From assembly GCF_000337175.1 (NCBI RefSeq), contig NZ_AOIJ01000063.1:1-64000 (forward strand): DNA of 64,000 nt, read 5' to 3'. Of this stretch, positions 1 to 7,061 are shown piece by piece; within the stretch, counting starts at the first letter, position 1; each line of letters begins with the position of its first letter. Source of the stretch: Natrinema gari JCM 14663. Lineage in GTDB: Archaea; Halobacteriota; Halobacteria; Halobacteriales; Natrialbaceae. A model generated the notes under the pieces. It had not been told where the DNA came from and searched no databases. It worked only from the letters and a program-made list of their open reading frames with translations. A program made the position numbers and the translations under genes.

Positions 1-23
1 TCAGAGATGTGTATAAGAGACAG
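1..23. other. Nextera adapter contamination at contig end
   Basis: Bases 5-23 are exactly AGATGTGTATAAGAGACAG, the 19-bp Tn5 mosaic end used in Nextera libraries. It is not haloarchaeal sequence. Translated in different frames it gives the well-known artefact peptides MYKRQ on the plus strand and SYTHL on the minus strand. The first four bases (TCAG) are probably also adapter-derived. True genomic sequence starts at about base 24. Confidence 0.97.
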
Positions 24-293
24 CTCGTACTCCATGGTACAACTCGAGTCGCCGAGGTCGGCGACGGAAAGGGCCACGACCGGCTCGTCGTCGTACGTGA
101 TCGGTCGCTCGTAGGCGATTTCGAGAGTCGCGACTACGAAGGCGATCTCCTCCTCGGGTACGCCCAGCACCTCCTCGATGTAAGCGGTCCGGGCCGCCTC
201 GAGATAGCTCGCGTAGACGGCATGGTTGACGTGATTCAGCGGGTCGAGGTCCCGAAAGCGAACGGGGACCTCGTGAGTGAACTCTGTACTCAT
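24..293 (-). CDS. acyl-CoA thioesterase, hotdog fold (3' end missing)
   Basis: Starts at the ATG complementary to 291-293 and reads leftward as MSTEFTHEVPVRFRDLDPLN, then HVNHAVYASYLEAAR. The motif RFRDLDPLNHVNHAVY is the hallmark of the 4-hydroxybenzoyl-CoA thioesterase/YbgC branch of hotdog thioesterases, with the catalytic Asp in the D-x-D-x-x-x-H-V-N motif at about residues 15-22. These enzymes hydrolyse acyl-CoA to free acid and CoA in the cytoplasm. Family members run about 130-140 residues; here 90 genuine codons remain, after which the frame continues into the Nextera adapter (LSLIHIS). The truncation is an assembly artefact rather than a biological pseudogene. The physiological substrate cannot be read from the sequence. 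Confidence 0.88.
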
Positions 294-355
294 TGTGTGT
301 TGTCGCTCGCGGATTCGCACAAAAGTACGCACCGGTTCGTCCTCCCGGCACCAAC

Positions 356-1123
356 TCAGGCTCGATCGTACAGGTCGGCGTGGGCGGCACAGAACGCGGG
401 GTCGCGAAGTTGTGCATCGATCAGTTCCGGTTGCCGGTGGGCGTTAAAGAGCCGACACCCCTCCCGGTCGCAGAACGCCTCGCCGGTCTCGAGGTAGTGA
501 AACGCCTGCAGCACGTACCCCTTCAGGGCCTCGGTGGTCCGCGGGTCGTCGGCGACCAGAAAGTCGCCGTCGACCTGATTCTCGAGGACTTCCCGCGGCG
601 GCGCGTCCCCGGAGAGGAGGGCATGGCGCTGTTTTTCCTTATAGTAGGCCTCGGGCTTGGCGGGAGCCTCATAGAGCCCCGGAACCGACACCAGCGCCGG
701 TTGGCCGGGGACGATCACGCGCTTGTGCCAGCGCCCGTCGTGGTCGCCCCACGTCCCGATGGCGCGGTCGAGAATCGCGACGTGCAGCGTCTCGAGTCCG
801 CGCTCGTCGGCGGGGAGGGCGGCGTTGAGCGCGCGCTGTACCTGGGTGCCGTCGTAGAGAACCCCGCCCTCGCGCTCGGGGGTCTCGAGCGCCCGCTTCT
901 CGTACCGGATCGTCCCGAGCATCGTGTTGCCCGTCTCGCGCTCGTAGGGGGATGGAACGCGCGCCTCGGCGAACCGCTCGGCGAGGTCGTCCGTGCGGTG
1001 GACGTCGAGGAACCGATCGCGGACGGCCACGGTCGCCTCGAGTCGCGTCCGCAGCCAGGCGGTGATGTCGTCGACCGCGGCCGTCGTCGAGGGTGACCGA
1101 TAGCAGATGAGACGTTCGACCAT
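356..1123 (-). CDS. conserved archaeal protein, possible DUF6775-type putative metallopeptidase
   Basis: A 255-residue soluble protein starting MVERLICYRSPSTTAAVDDI. The central part (AILDRAIGTWGDHDGRWHKR, then VPGLYEAPAKPEAYY) and the C-terminal FCDREGCRLFNAHRQPELI look well conserved. The C-terminal cysteine/histidine set (CDREGC, NAH, FCAAH) could bind a metal, which would fit the DUF6775 family of putative metallopeptidases found in methanogens and haloarchaea. That family assignment is from memory and not verified. No signal peptide or membrane segment is visible, and no classical HExxH zinc motif is present. It is the next gene upstream of the truncated thioesterase on the same strand, 62 bases away. 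Confidence 0.72.
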   Translation of the reverse strand: MVERLICYRSPSTTAAVDDITAWLRTRLEATVAVRDRFLDVHRTDDLAERFAEARVPSPYERETGNTMLGTIRYEKRALETPEREGGVLYDGTQVQRALNAALPADERGLETLHVAILDRAIGTWGDHDGRWHKRVIVPGQPALVSVPGLYEAPAKPEAYYKEKQRHALLSGDAPPREVLENQVDGDFLVADDPRTTEALKGYVLQAFHYLETGEAFCDREGCRLFNAHRQPELIDAQLRDPAFCAAHADLYDRA

Positions 1124-1295
1124 GTACTAACTAGTGGTACCACCTGGTGAAACAGTTGCGGTTGAATCGCTCGAACGGTCGACAGCGGGACGAGGCCGTC
1201 GCCTCAAGCGGCGCGAATCGCGGACTGATCCGTGTACCGACGGCTGGGTCGAGATGGGTGTATCGCAACCGATGCCGGCCACTCACTCAGCGGGC

Positions 1296-1317
1296 TAATA
1301 CATAACTGATTGTATTA
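1296..1317 (+). promoter_or_regulatory. inverted repeat overlapping a TATA-like element
   Basis: TAATACA (1296-1302) and TGTATTA (1311-1317) form a perfect 7-bp inverted repeat with an 8-base spacer. TAATACATAA also resembles an archaeal TATA box and lies about 27 bases before the ATG at 1327. That is the spacing expected for a leaderless haloarchaeal transcript. It may be a promoter, an operator, or both. Confidence 0.4.
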
Positions 1318-1326
1318 TTCTCTCGT

Positions 1327-1452
1327 ATGGTAAGCCATCAGAGTATCAGTTGCGGTCGGAGATCAGTGCACCGAGACGAGCTGAGTTCGGATAAGACCGA
1401 CCTCATGGAAAACCAACTACACGCGGCCAGTCCAGCGGAATGCGATGTGTGA
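1327..1452 (+). CDS. possible 41-residue small protein
   Basis: The ORF begins MVSHQSISCGRRSVHRDELS and ends at TGA 1450-1452. Its only support is position: a TATA-like element lies about 27 bases upstream of the ATG, as for leaderless haloarchaeal genes. Codon usage (AGT, ATC, GTA, AGA) is not typical of the neighbouring genes, and no domain, metal-binding pair or membrane segment is visible. It could equally be chance. Confidence 0.25.
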   Translation: MVSHQSISCGRRSVHRDELSSDKTDLMENQLHAASPAECDV

Positions 1453-1753
1453 GGGGACAATGGGAGCGGTTTGCGTCGATCGAAGCGACCAGTCGGAGGT
1501 GGACAAAGGCGATCTATTGGGGACAATCATGGCCGCTGTCTCGGTCGCTGGTGTCCCGGCTCCGATCTCCTTCCCCACAATCATAATTTCACAAGAATAC
1601 TTCTATGGACATTATATCAGTTTATTGACTATCGGACGCGGTTCACGAGCAAAGCGCCGTGGCTGTGCGGGACTGGTCAGCGAAACTTCCCGGAGGCTAT
1701 GCCGTCAGCACGATTGCAGCGGTTCGGGACGGCTCGGGCGTATAGTGATCACG

Positions 1754-1760
1754 TTTATTA
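1754..1760 (+). promoter_or_regulatory. TATA box for the rdfA operon
   Basis: TTTATTA, about 38 bases upstream of the rdfA ATG at 1795, predicts transcription starting near 1782 and a leader of about a dozen bases. No other promoter is seen before the overlapping SMC-like gene, so the two genes are probably one transcript. Confidence 0.5.
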
Positions 1761-1794
1761 GCAGTCGGGCCCTCCTTTCGAACAGACCACAACG

Positions 1795-2553
1795 ATGGGA
1801 TGTAAGGTCGATACCCTTATCGAACGCCACTCTCTGACCGTCCCCGCCCCGGAGTACGATTCCGTCAACGAGTATCTGGTGGCGCGCTGGACCGGTTCGG
1901 ACGGCCGGTCCGCCGACGGATACAAAGCCCTCACGGAGTGGTTCAACAAACGGCTCCTGAAACGGCTCTACGAGGAGCACGACCGAGATACCGTCACCGT
2001 CCATCTGGACCGCGAATACGAACTCATCACCGGCGATGAGACGCTCCATCGCGACGAACTCGCGGCCGATCTCGCAACGGATGGACTCGATATCGACGAG
2101 ATCGATAGCGAACTGCCCTCCTGGAGCACGATGCGTCACCACCTCAAGGACTGTCTCGAGGCCGAAAAGGACACGCAGCCGGCGGACACGGACTGGGAGA
2201 CGGACACCGTCCGGATGGCTCGCGAACAGGCCACGGAAAAGGCCCAGTCGGTACTGTCGTCGCTCGCCTCGAAGGGCCGGCTCCGGAACGGAGAGCAAGC
2301 GGACGTCGACGTGCAGGTCAAACTGAGTTGTCCGGAGTGTTCGGTCCGGGTCCCGTTCGCGGACGCGGTCGAACGCGGATACGTCTGTGAGACGCACTTC
2401 GACGCCGAGTCGGACGAGTCGGTCCGAGAGAAGGGGCGGAACGCCTTGTCCCTTCTCGCGGTTCCGTACGGACTCCTCGAGGGGATTCAAACGGCCGTTC
2501 TCGAAGACCCGTACCTCGTCGAGGCGGTCGCGACCGCTGCCATCCCGGTATGA
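1795..2553 (+). CDS. rdfA: rod-determining factor RdfA
   Basis: A 252-residue protein starting MGCKVDTLIERHSLTVPAPE. The N-terminal half (EYLVARWTG, YKALTEWFNKRLLKRLYEEH) and a C-terminal Cys/His cluster (SCPEC near residue 178, CETH near 197) match what I recall of haloarchaeal RdfA. RdfA is needed for rod-shaped cells in Haloferax volcanii and acts in control of the rod-to-disk transition. The Cys/His set probably binds zinc; no enzymatic motif is visible. Its stop overlaps the next gene's start by 4 bases (ATGA), so translation is probably coupled to the SMC-like protein. The same pairing with an SMC-like gene (sph3) occurs in Haloferax. Function here is inferred from family and context. 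Confidence 0.8.
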   Translation: MGCKVDTLIERHSLTVPAPEYDSVNEYLVARWTGSDGRSADGYKALTEWFNKRLLKRLYEEHDRDTVTVHLDREYELITGDETLHRDELAADLATDGLDIDEIDSELPSWSTMRHHLKDCLEAEKDTQPADTDWETDTVRMAREQATEKAQSVLSSLASKGRLRNGEQADVDVQVKLSCPECSVRVPFADAVERGYVCETHFDAESDESVREKGRNALSLLAVPYGLLEGIQTAVLEDPYLVEAVATAAIPV

Positions 2554-4337
2554 CGTGGCAGTTCTCCATCGAGAACATCGCCGGTATTCGGCAGGGAGAG
2601 GCGCGCATCGAACCGGGCGTAAACGTCGTCCGGGCGTCCAACTGGCAGGGCAAATCGAGCTTTCTCGCGAGCATCGAAACGGCGCTTGGCACGGCGACGC
2701 CGCTTACCGAGGGACAGGCGACCGGTCAGGTCACCGTCACCACGGCCGACGAGGAGTTCGCCGTCACTCTCGAGCGGGCGGAGGGGTCGGTCTCCCGGAC
2801 GGGAACCCCGTATCTCCACGACGAATACGATCGAGTGTGTGCGACACTGTTCGCATCGCTCGACGAAACCAACGAGATCCGACGGGCCGTTCGAAACGGC
2901 GAGACCATCGAACACCTCCTCACGCGGCCGCTGGATTTCGAAAACATCGACGAACGGATCGCCGACCTGAAAGCGGAGCGAAAACGGGTCGAGACGGAAC
3001 GCGATCGCGCGGCGGAGGCCGCCGACCGACTGCCACAGCTTCGGACCCGAGTAACGGACCTCGAGTCGACCCTCGACGAACTGCACGCCCAACGAGCCGA
3101 GCTCGACGACGAGACCGGCGGTGGCACGGACTCTCGAGACCAGTTGAGCGAACTGCGCGCGGAGCGCGATCGCGTCGACTCCCGCATCGACCGTCTCGAG
3201 ACGACGGCCAAGCGCGTCCGCGAGACGCTGTCGGAGAAGCGAACCGAACTCGAGTCGCTCTCGGTTCCGTCGGGCGAGGACGTCGAACGCGAACTCGAGA
3301 CGCTCCACGAGGAGCGCCGCGACGTAGAGCGAGACGTCGAACTGCTACAGTCGGTTTACGAGGCGAACAAGCGCGTCCTCGATGAGGGTCGCACCGAACT
3401 GTTGACCGACGTTTCCCACGACGTGCTCGCGGATACAGTACAGTGCTGGCTCTGCGGCGAGGATGCCACACGCGACGGGATCGAGGCGCAGTTAGCGGCG
3501 CTCGACGAGCGGATCAGGGAACTCGATTCGCAAGCCGACGAGTACCGAGAGCGAGCCGCGACGCTCGAAGCAAAACGCGACGAAAGCCGGCAGGCTCGCC
3601 GGCGTGAGACGGAACTCACCGATCGTATCGGCGCTCTCGAATCGCGACTGGCAGAGACCGAAGAGAGTCTGGAAACCGCTCGGGAACGGCGGGCGGAACT
3701 GGCATCGCGTATCGAGACACTCGCCGAAGCGGTGGACGCGACCGAAGAGCGAGTCCTGGAACTGGAAAGCGAGATCAAATACACCGAAACGGAGGTCGCG
3801 GACGTTCGTGCGGACCTCGAGGACGCCGAGGCACAAGCGGACCAGTTGTCGACGCTCGACGACGAGTACGCATCGCTGACGGCGGAGATTTCCGAACTCA
3901 GGGGCCGCAAGGCGGAGATCAAACGGCGCACTCGCGAGGCGTTTTCGACCGCGCTCGACGACCTCCTGGAGCGATTCGACACGGGATTCGAGACAGCCCG
4001 TCTCACGAGCGGGTTCGATCTCGTCGTCGCCCGGGACGGCCGCGAGGCGCGACTGGACGCGCTCAGCGAGGGCGAACGGGAGGTACTGGGGCTTGTCGCA
4101 GCGGTCGCTGGCCACGAGGCGTTTGACGTCGACGAGCGCGTTCCGGTGTTGCTCCTCGACGGACTCGGTGGGTTGGCAAGCGACAACCTCCGAACGTTGG
4201 TCGACTATCTGCGGGATCGAGCCGCGTATCTCGTTCTCACGGCGTATCCCGAACACGAGGGGTTCGACGGTCACGAACTGTCGCCGGCCGACTGGCAGGT
4301 GGTCTCCCACGACAGCGACGCCGAGACAGCGTCCTGA
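2550..4337 (+). CDS. sph3: archaea-specific SMC/Rad50-like ATPase (Sph3-like)
   Basis: A 595-residue protein with the layout of a Rad50/SMC ATPase. The N-terminal P-loop NWQGKSSF is at residues 31-38. A long Arg/Glu-rich coiled coil spans about 135-290, a CWLC zinc hook lies at 299-302, and a return coiled coil follows to about 470. The ABC signature LSEGERE is at about 505 and a Walker B LLLDGLGG at about 533-540. The residue after the Walker B Asp is Gly, where classical SMC proteins have the catalytic Glu. The P-loop also lacks the usual leading Gly. At under 600 residues it is shorter than SMC or Rad50. It overlaps rdfA by 4 bases, matching the rdfA-sph3 cell-shape locus of Haloferax; a role in cell morphology is inferred from that pairing. 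Confidence 0.82.
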   Translation: MTWQFSIENIAGIRQGEARIEPGVNVVRASNWQGKSSFLASIETALGTATPLTEGQATGQVTVTTADEEFAVTLERAEGSVSRTGTPYLHDEYDRVCATLFASLDETNEIRRAVRNGETIEHLLTRPLDFENIDERIADLKAERKRVETERDRAAEAADRLPQLRTRVTDLESTLDELHAQRAELDDETGGGTDSRDQLSELRAERDRVDSRIDRLETTAKRVRETLSEKRTELESLSVPSGEDVERELETLHEERRDVERDVELLQSVYEANKRVLDEGRTELLTDVSHDVLADTVQCWLCGEDATRDGIEAQLAALDERIRELDSQADEYRERAATLEAKRDESRQARRRETELTDRIGALESRLAETEESLETARERRAELASRIETLAEAVDATEERVLELESEIKYTETEVADVRADLEDAEAQADQLSTLDDEYASLTAEISELRGRKAEIKRRTREAFSTALDDLLERFDTGFETARLTSGFDLVVARDGREARLDALSEGEREVLGLVAAVAGHEAFDVDERVPVLLLDGLGGLASDNLRTLVDYLRDRAAYLVLTAYPEHEGFDGHELSPADWQVVSHDSDAETAS

Positions 4338-4491
4338 GTCGAGCCCGCCGCTCCCGCGGGCAAGCTGCCGGATCCGCCGCGAATGCGCTCCCCATGGACG
4401 GGTGCGGACGGGAGAGTCGGGACGGATTATCTAGTAGCTTCCCTTATAATTTTGGACATGATTAAGTAAGTCGGGCTGATAGAATCACGTG

Positions 4492-4710
4492 ATGAGCGAC
4501 TTTACCGAGCACCACCAGAAGGGAGTCGAGGCGTTTACCGAGAGTTTGGAACACAAGCGACAGACGTGTCACGGCTGTGGCTTCGAAGATACCGTCCTCG
4601 GCAGCGAGTGGCAGACACACGTCGAGACGGAACCCAGGTCGGGCCACATCCTCTATCGGTTAACGTGTCCGGACTGTAACGAAACCGAAACCGTCGAGAT
4701 CGATATTTAA
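4492..4710 (+). CDS. small CxxC zinc-ribbon protein
   Basis: A 72-residue protein (MSDFTEHHQKGVEAFTESLE) with two zinc-knuckle pairs, CHGCG near residue 25 and CPDCN near 62, separated by a short beta-rich stretch. This is the two-knuckle plan of the many small haloarchaeal zinc-finger proteins, most of unknown function. A GTG at 4489 is in frame, but the ATG at 4492 is the more likely start. A TATA-like TTATAAT at 4444-4450 predicts a leader of about 20 bases. It stands alone between two longer intergenic stretches. Confidence 0.75.
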   Translation: MSDFTEHHQKGVEAFTESLEHKRQTCHGCGFEDTVLGSEWQTHVETEPRSGHILYRLTCPDCNETETVEIDI

Positions 4711-5145
4711 CCCTCGAAGACCCGATGATACTCGCCGGGCGCACGACGGGCCGCGTCCCCTCGTTCTCGGCTGAACTGAGTCGGCCCGACACGTCGTGCC
4801 GCGGCCTGCGGACCGACGCGCTCCGATCGAAGCGAGACCCCGGTGCAGGTCCAGCCCGACTCCAGCTTGACAATGACTTAGTGATTGTTACCGAACCATC
4901 TCACTCCGTCGGTTCGGGACACGGTTCCCGGCAGTGCCGAAGGCGGGCCGTCGCCGGCCGACGGTCTTCGGAGCCCGCAGTCCTGCTCGCGCGTTCGGTC
5001 CCAGCGAACGCACGGTGTCGTTGCTGGCTCCTGTATGCGGTCGCGCATGTTTCGCTGACGGATTCCGACCCGCAGTCACGTCCGTTCTCGATCGCCGGCG
5101 ATGGGAAGCGTTGATAACTCTCTGAGATAACGACTACGTACGGCC
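4711..5145. other. 435-bp intergenic region
   Basis: It contains the palindrome at 4870-4888, described separately, and a TATA-like TTGATAAC at 5111-5118 that would serve the leaderless DUF106 gene at 5146. The other open frames here look like GC-driven chance ORFs. Confidence 0.6.
4870..4888. repeat. palindrome, left copy flanking the DUF106 gene
   Basis: ACAATGACT-t-AGTGATTGT: two 9-base arms matching at 8 of 9 positions around a single base. A related palindrome lies at 6041-6061, on the other side of the 5146-6042 gene. The shared core is ACAATG-x-CT-w-AGT-x-ATTGTTAC. It could be an operator or a short element; it has no T-tract to mark it as a terminator. Confidence 0.6.
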
Positions 5146-6042
5146 ATGTCAGAACCGCAGTTAGCGTCGCTTCTCGAGGAGCCAGCGATGCGTGACGCCA
5201 TCGCAGTCGTGTTCGAACGGAGCGACGGTGGACGCGAGGAGTTGCAGTGGGCTGACGTAAGAAACGCGCTGTCGAGTGACCAATGGGGACGGTTGATCCG
5301 AACCGGGACGCTCGTGGAGGGGAGCAGCGGGTTCGCGATCGCCGATCCGGACCGCATCCAGCGAGCACTCGAGGAACGCGACCAGGGTTCGGAACCGGAC
5401 GAAAACGGGGACGAGATCGAAGCCGAACCGTGGGCCTGGTACGACAAGGCGGTCGGGCTGACGGCGCTCGCCTTCTTTATGGGGTACTGGAACACGGGGA
5501 TTCGGAATACGGTCGCGTCGTTCGATGATCTCGTTCTCGCACCGATCACCGACGTCCTCCCGTTTTACGCGGTCATCATCCTCCTCGCGATCGTGACTGG
5601 CCTCTATTCGACCGTTCTACAGGCGCGTCTCACGAACACCGAGAAGTTGCAGGCGTATCAGAAGCGAATGAACGACCTGCAAGAGCGGCAAAAAGCGGCC
5701 AAAGAACGAGGCGACGACGAAGCGCTCGAACGGATTCGGGAAGAACAGATGGCGGCCGCCGGCGATCAACTGGGCATGTTCAAACTGCAGTTCCGACCGA
5801 TGGTCTGGATCATGCTCCTGACGATTCCGGTATTCCTCTGGCTCCGGTGGAAAGTCCGTGGCGGACACCTCGGGTCCGGCGAGACCGGGCTCGTCGTGCC
5901 GCTCGCCGGCGCTGTCTCGTGGCAAGACCCACTCGTCGGTCCGATGGCGACGTGGATCGTCTGGTACTTCCTGTGCTCGATGGCGTCCCGGCAACTCATT
6001 CGGAAAACGCTCGCCATCCAGCCGGCATCCCCGTCCTCCTAA
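5146..6042 (+). CDS. EMC3/TMCO1-type (DUF106) membrane insertase homologue with N-terminal extension
   Basis: A 298-residue protein. Residues 1-75 form a soluble, acidic N-terminal region not usual for the family. Hydrophobic segments follow at about 101-118 and 138-158, then a charged coiled coil at about 160-205 (KRMNDLQERQKAAKERG), then further segments at about 217-233, 247-260 and 267-283. This order matches archaeal DUF106 proteins, which are related to EMC3, TMCO1, YidC and Oxa1 and assist membrane-protein insertion. Haloarchaea normally carry a DUF106 gene beside secY and adk in the ribosomal spc cluster. This copy lies 1 kb upstream of a SecY gene with no ribosomal genes nearby. Palindromes sit on both sides. 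A role as an accessory insertase is inferred. Confidence 0.8.
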   Translation: MSEPQLASLLEEPAMRDAIAVVFERSDGGREELQWADVRNALSSDQWGRLIRTGTLVEGSSGFAIADPDRIQRALEERDQGSEPDENGDEIEAEPWAWYDKAVGLTALAFFMGYWNTGIRNTVASFDDLVLAPITDVLPFYAVIILLAIVTGLYSTVLQARLTNTEKLQAYQKRMNDLQERQKAAKERGDDEALERIREEQMAAAGDQLGMFKLQFRPMVWIMLLTIPVFLWLRWKVRGGHLGSGETGLVVPLAGAVSWQDPLVGPMATWIVWYFLCSMASRQLIRKTLAIQPASPSS

Positions 6043-6061
6043 CAATGGCTAAGTCATTGTT
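6041..6061. repeat. palindrome, right copy flanking the DUF106 gene
   Basis: AACAATGGCT-a-AGTCATTGTT: arms of 10 bases matching at 9 of 10 positions, beginning within the stop codon of the DUF106 gene. It is related to the copy at 4870-4888. The nearest following gene starts at 6164, so it could act as an operator or as a processing or termination hairpin. Confidence 0.6.
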
Positions 6062-6163
6062 ACAACGCCGGTCGGACTCCCGTCGTGCACTGCATTCACC
6101 GAGACGGTTCCAACGACACGCCGACCGGGACGCACTCCCTTCGACTGACGGCTTCGCTCACCC

Positions 6164-6850
6164 ATGTCGCGTGTGAGCACCGACTTCGACTCCCGGCTCT
6201 CGAGTGCAGCGTTCTCGATCGGTGTCTGTCTGTGTGCGGTCGGCCTCGTCGGGAGCACGATGGATCTCGTCTCGAGCGTGCCGCTGTCCGGTCCGGGGAT
6301 CGCGATCGATCTGGACCTCGAGTTCCTCGGCGTCGTTGCCGGGCTCGGCGCGGTTGCCTGTGATCGGACCGGCGTTTCGGCAGCACTCTCATCGGAGCCG
6401 GTCTCGCCGACGGATGAACGGCAGCCGGTGTACATCACGCGGCCGCTGCTCGAGACGCTGCTCGAGACGGCTCGCCGCGCCGAGCCGGAGTCGCTTTCGA
6501 TCGGACTGGCCGTGACGCCCGCCAGTCGGATCTCGAGTCGCGCGGACATTCCCGAATCGATGCCCGTATTCACGCATTTCTATCTGCCCAAAGGCCGTAA
6601 TTCCGTCAGTACCGTCTTCGGAATGGAGCTGCAGATCCCGCCGACACGAACGCACGGTCGATTCGTTACCCATCCGCTCTCGGAGCTTCGGCTTACGAAA
6701 CGCGACGATCTCCAGGGGATCGTCTTCGTTGCCGTGCCCCCGTGGGACGACGACTCGATCGCGGCCTTCGATCGGTTCGGACGCCGATGTCCGATGCGGG
6801 TGATCGATGCGGTGCCGCCGGACGAGCCGCTGCCGGGTGAGAACCACTAG
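6164..6850 (+). CDS. hypothetical membrane protein
   Basis: A 228-residue protein not assigned to a family. Two hydrophobic segments lie near the N terminus, about residues 13-33 (SAAFSIGVCLCAVGLVGS) and 46-68 (DLEFLGVVAGLGAVAC). A soluble domain of about 150 residues follows, with conserved-looking stretches FTHFYLPKGRNSVSTVFGMEL and RFVTHPLSELRL. The layout suggests a membrane anchor with a cytoplasmic or external globular domain. It lies between the DUF106-like gene and secY on the same strand, so it may share their job, but the gaps (121 and 211 bases) allow separate promoters. Confidence 0.65.
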   Translation: MSRVSTDFDSRLSSAAFSIGVCLCAVGLVGSTMDLVSSVPLSGPGIAIDLDLEFLGVVAGLGAVACDRTGVSAALSSEPVSPTDERQPVYITRPLLETLLETARRAEPESLSIGLAVTPASRISSRADIPESMPVFTHFYLPKGRNSVSTVFGMELQIPPTRTHGRFVTHPLSELRLTKRDDLQGIVFVAVPPWDDDSIAAFDRFGRRCPMRVIDAVPPDEPLPGENH

Positions 6851-7061
6851 TATTTTTATCGCCTCTCGATCAACTCGAACACGAGCACTCAGTCGACAGC
6901 CAGCGGTCCACGTCGAGTCGAGACGCTGCCTCGGCACGGATTCGTCCGGTTGCGGCATGAGTATCAACTCCAGAGAAGCGTATGAGATACCATACTGACA
7001 CTCCAGTTCTTATCGGCCGCCGGTATCGTTGTCGACCACATTCGACGCCGACGTGGTACCG

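Larger units (their letters stand above)
1124..1794. other. 671-bp intergenic region upstream of rdfA
   Basis: More AT-rich than its surroundings. It holds the promoter side of the 356-1123 gene, a TAATACA/TGTATTA inverted repeat at 1296-1317, a possible 41-codon ORF at 1327-1452, and the rdfA promoter near 1754. ORFs across 1445-1837 and 1471-1761 have no coding character. No repeat or RNA gene was recognised. Confidence 0.6.

Noticed and set aside
1-417. 138-codon minus-strand ORF ending VSYTHL
   Set aside because: The end is adapter-derived and the frame is shifted from the real thioesterase reading frame.
9-497. Plus-strand ORF starting MYKRQ
   Set aside because: The start lies in the Nextera adapter, and the frame is the shadow of the thioesterase and the 356-1123 gene.
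6980-6995. Inverted repeat GTATG-N6-CATAC before secY
   Set aside because: Only 5-bp arms, expected by chance in this much sequence; not placed at a clear promoter.
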